NCBI GenBank assembly: GCA_029688995.1
Contig: JARULA010000002.1
Coordinates: forward strand, 496,001-560,000
From: Marinilabiliaceae bacterium ANBcel2
Lineage (GTDB): Bacteria > Bacteroidota > Bacteroidia > Bacteroidales > Marinilabiliaceae
DNA: 64,000 nucleotides
Direction of reading: 5' to 3'
Notes under the pieces: model-generated
Database searches by the model: none
What the model saw: only the letters and a program-made list of their open reading frames with translations
Told to the model about the DNA's origin: nothing
In this document: positions 61,331 through 64,000 of the stretch, piece by piece
How the letters are laid out: each line of letters opens with the position of its first letter
Position numbering within the stretch: position 1 is the first letter of the stretch
Position numbers and translations under genes: made by a program

Positions 61331-64000
61331 ATGTTTCAATTTAAGAAATTAGTTTTAACTCTGTCAACATTGTTAATTGCTATATTGATTGCAGCAATAA
61401 CCTTATCTTATGGTTTAGATTCGGCCAATGATAATAGTAAGGCTCTACTTAAAATTGAAGAGAAGATAAATGGATTAAGAGAGCAGATGAAAACTCTATC
61501 ATCCTCTTTACCCGAGGATAGTTTTTCCAGTCATCAATCTTTATGGGAAAAGATATCCACTTACTCTTCAGATGAGATCTCTCTTGCGGTATATCAAAAC
61601 AATGAACTTATTGCCTGGAGTAACAATCAAATCCCTTTGCAGGGGATTAATCCCGGATATTTTGATCATCCTGTTGTTAAACTTGATAACGGTTGGTTCT
61701 TATCATCAAGCACAAGTTATGATGAAAATATTAAAGTTGTTGCTTTTGCTCTTTTAAAGAAAGATTATCCCTTTCAGAATAAATATTTGCAGAACTCATT
61801 TAATCCTTTATTTAACATTAACTCTTCTGTTTTAATAACCAGAGATGGTCATGATGATTATTTGCCTGTATATGATGAAAATGGTGAGTATCTTTTTAGT
61901 TTTATAGTTGATGATTATTTAAAATATGGGTATTGGTGGCAAAGGGTGGCAGGATATCTTTATTTACTATCACTTATTATCATTTTTTTATTGTGTGATA
62001 AAATCTTGCGAAGGTTTAAAAATCATGATAAAATCAATTTGATTTTTTTAACTGTTACATCTGTTTTTTTGCTCTTTTTTTATGTTGTTTTTTGGCATTT
62101 CAATCTTTATCCTAAAGATTATTCCAATATCTTCACTCCCTACTATTTTGCCATGTCCTCTTTTTTACCATCGTTAGGACATTTTGTGATTTTTGCACTT
62201 TTGCTTTTTATTACTTCAATGTGGTTTTACAGATATTTTAAAATTCCTCTCTTTAATTTTTTTAAACATCGAATTATCACAGTTGGAGTTCCCTTTTGCT
62301 TGATTTTACTCTCTATTTTTTTTCTTATCTATATAAATTCTCTTTTTTATGATTTAGCAAAGCATTCATCGGGGACTTTTGTAATTACGGGATTAGCAGA
62401 TATTGACTTTGCTGTCTTCGTTAAACTTTTGCTTTTTGCACTGCTTTTATCTTCTTTTATCTTTCTGTTTGATAAAGTTGTTATAACAGCCCTCTATTAC
62501 CTCTCTTTAAAACAATTAACTCTGATAATTTCGGTTGTTATATTTTTGTTTGTTTTATTATATAGAGGATTTGGTAAAGGTGATAGTGATTTTGCATTTC
62601 TTTTTTATTTTGCATCATTTTTGATTCTTGCTCTTGCAAAAAGAGACAGGATGATAATATACTCCTATTCAACATTTTTATGGCTCTCTTTTTTATTTGC
62701 CTTGTATATAGGTTCTCTTTTTACCGATCTTTCGATTCGAGAGGAGGAGCAGAATAGAGAGCTGCTGGCCGAAAATCTTACTTTTAGATATATGCAGGAT
62801 GAGGATCCAGTTGCTGAAATTTATCTTGAAGAGATAGAGTATCAAATTATAAATGATGCAACATTAATGAGAATGGTCGCTGATTCAGAACTCGATATAG
62901 AAATGATTAGAAATCATTTGATGAAGTTTTACTTTTATGGTTTTTGGCAGCGTTATGATATGCAGGTGATTCCATGCTGGCCTCAGGGAGATCTGTACAT
63001 TGAAGATACCGCAGAGACAATTAATTGTTATGACTATTTTTTTTATCGACTTGATAATATAGGGTATAATATCGCCGGGGGTAACCATTTTTATTATCTG
63101 GATAATTTTAATGGGCGCTCTACCTATTTTGGTGTTTTTAGATTTTTCCCTGATAATCCAGAAAGAGAGACAACGCTTTTTATTGAATTAAATTCTAAAC
63201 CTTTTTTTGAAGGTTCCGGGTATCCCGAACTTCTTATCAGTGAAAGTGATCAACAGTATAAAGAGTTGCTTAGTGGGTACTCTTATGCAAAATATATAGA
63301 TGGTGATTTGGTTCGGCGCGGTGGGGAGTATAACTATAAAACTGAAGCGCATTTTTATAACCCTGTATTGCACAGCAAGTTTTTTATGAAAGATGGTGAC
63401 TATTCTCATTTAGTTTATCAACCTTCAGAGAGTATAACAGTTGTGATCAGCAGGGAAGATTATTCTATTTCAAATATATTTATCTCTTTCTCTATATACT
63501 TTCTCTATTTTTTAGCTGTAGGAATTATTTTTTTATTAATAATACGCTGGAAGCTTACTGGTTTTAATTTTAATCTCTCTATTCAAAAAAGAATTCAGGT
63601 TGCATTTGTCTCTTTGATGTTGTTGATGCTTATTGTAATAGCGTCTGGCACAGTTCATTATACGGTCAAGCAGTATAGAAATAAGCATATCGAGATGCTA
63701 GAAAATAAAGTACAGTCTGTGCTTATGGAGTTAGAGTATAAAGTAGGTATTGATGGTCCTGAAACTTATGCTCCAGAAGATTATCTTAACTATCAACTTC
63801 AAATGATCTCTAATGTTTTTAATTGCGACATAAATCTTTATGGTATAGATGGGAAATTAACCGGCACTTCGCGACCTGAACTTTTTGGTTATGGTATTTC
63901 AGGAGCGCGCATGAACCCTACAGCCTATCAGCAGCTTTTGTATGGTAATGCTGTAAGGCATCTTGAGGATGAAGTTATTGGCAATATGGACTATTTATCA
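61331..64000 (+). CDS. Large multi-pass membrane sensor protein, probably N-terminal part of a histidine kinase (3' truncated)
   Basis: Open for 890 codons from the ATG at 61331 to the window end with no stop. First membrane helix at about 7-28 (KLVLTLSTLLIAILIAAITL), a periplasmic loop (about 30-195), a cluster of about eight helices (about 200-470), a second soluble extracytoplasmic domain (about 475-710), two more helices near 715-775 (the second is VAFVSLMLLMLIVIASG) and the start of a PAS or HAMP-like part. The layout is that of the large Bacteroidota sensor histidine kinases, but the kinase core lies beyond the window, so this is inference. It follows rlmH by 17 bases, probably in the same transcript. 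Confidence 0.6.
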   Translation, partial: MFQFKKLVLTLSTLLIAILIAAITLSYGLDSANDNSKALLKIEEKINGLREQMKTLSSSLPEDSFSSHQSLWEKISTYSSDEISLAVYQNNELIAWSNNQIPLQGINPGYFDHPVVKLDNGWFLSSSTSYDENIKVVAFALLKKDYPFQNKYLQNSFNPLFNINSSVLITRDGHDDYLPVYDENGEYLFSFIVDDYLKYGYWWQRVAGYLYLLSLIIIFLLCDKILRRFKNHDKINLIFLTVTSVFLLFFYVVFWHFNLYPKDYSNIFTPYYFAMSSFLPSLGHFVIFALLLFITSMWFYRYFKIPLFNFFKHRIITVGVPFCLILLSIFFLIYINSLFYDLAKHSSGTFVITGLADIDFAVFVKLLLFALLLSSFIFLFDKVVITALYYLSLKQLTLIISVVIFLFVLLYRGFGKGDSDFAFLFYFASFLILALAKRDRMIIYSYSTFLWLSFLFALYIGSLFTDLSIREEEQNRELLAENLTFRYMQDEDPVAEIYLEEIEYQIINDATLMRMVADSELDIEMIRNHLMKFYFYGFWQRYDMQVIPCWPQGDLYIEDTAETINCYDYFFYRLDNIGYNIAGGNHFYYLDNFNGRSTYFGVFRFFPDNPERETTLFIELNSKPFFEGSGYPELLISESDQQYKELLSGYSYAKYIDGDLVRRGGEYNYKTEAHFYNPVLHSKFFMKDGDYSHLVYQPSESITVVISREDYSISNIFISFSIYFLYFLAVGIIFLLIIRWKLTGFNFNLSIQKRIQVAFVSLMLLMLIVIASGTVHYTVKQYRNKHIEMLENKVQSVLMELEYKVGIDGPETYAPEDYLNYQLQMISNVFNCDINLYGIDGKLTGTSRPELFGYGISGARMNPTAYQQLLYGNAVRHLEDEVIGNMDYLS

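Noticed and set aside
1-64000. Search by eye for tRNA, rRNA, CRISPR arrays, insertion sequences and prophage genes
   Set aside because: No cloverleaf, regularly spaced repeat, transposase, integrase or phage structural gene was seen; genes are tightly packed core functions.

Overview
The window is a low-GC, gene-dense stretch of chromosome from a member of the Bacteroidota, probably a Bacteroidales or Marinilabiliales-like organism. The evidence is a set of families typical of that phylum (DUF4290, DUF4924, DUF4783, Porin_10-type putative porin, DUF6089-type barrel, OmpH/Skp copies beside BamA, a gliding-motility/T9SS type B C-terminal domain) together with repeated promoter-like TAnnTTTG boxes, the -7 element of the Bacteroidota primary sigma factor. 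A ferredoxin-type 2-oxoacid oxidoreductase (korAB) and an OxyR suggest an anaerobe or facultative anaerobe that meets oxidants. I see no tRNA, rRNA, insertion sequence, prophage or CRISPR array. Genus cannot be fixed from this window.

Layout. 1-7.4 kb: 3' end of valS, dsbD, two tandem OmpA-like proteins, a DUF1573 and a DCC-type redox protein. 7.4-11.5 kb (minus strand): DUF4924, S4 RNA-binding protein, pth, rplY (L25), prs and engB. 11.6-15.6 kb: manA, then lysC-lysA of lysine synthesis and a Dabb protein. 15.7-22.9 kb: a DEDDy exonuclease, a secreted type B sorting-domain protein, a UvrD/PcrA helicase, DUF4290, murA and a thioredoxin-fold protein without its cysteines. 23.1-25.9 kb: grpE, dnaJ, oxyR. 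25.9-32.8 kb: a complete trpEGDCFBA operon preceded by a leader that looks like a classical ribosome-mediated attenuator (leader peptide with three consecutive Trp codons, then an intrinsic terminator).

32.8-45.2 kb: an EF-G paralogue lacking the catalytic switch II His, a LolC/E-like permease, a CoA-type Nudix hydrolase, MltF-like transglycosylase, a putative porin, korAB, a gamma carbonic anhydrase and murI. 45.3-52.8 kb (minus strand): the envelope cluster CBS protein-nadK-DUF6089 barrel-uppS-bamA-three ompH genes. 52.8-57.3 kb: pdxJ, an alpha/beta hydrolase and hisH-hisA-hisF-hisIE. 57.4-64 kb: an OmpA lipoprotein, a WYL-type regulator, a small lipoprotein, nadC, DUF4783, rlmH and the first 890 residues of a large multi-pass membrane sensor that runs off the end.

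Most of the window is housekeeping metabolism and envelope assembly. The most notable non-coding element is the trp leader at 25.93-26.15 kb. Other points worth attention are naturally substituted active sites (MurA Cys to Asp, EF-G His to Ser, a TlpA-like protein without CxxC, an OmpA-like domain without its peptidoglycan-binding Arg), a 21-bp palindrome ahead of grpE, a structured rplY leader and a terminator placed only 13 nt before murI.
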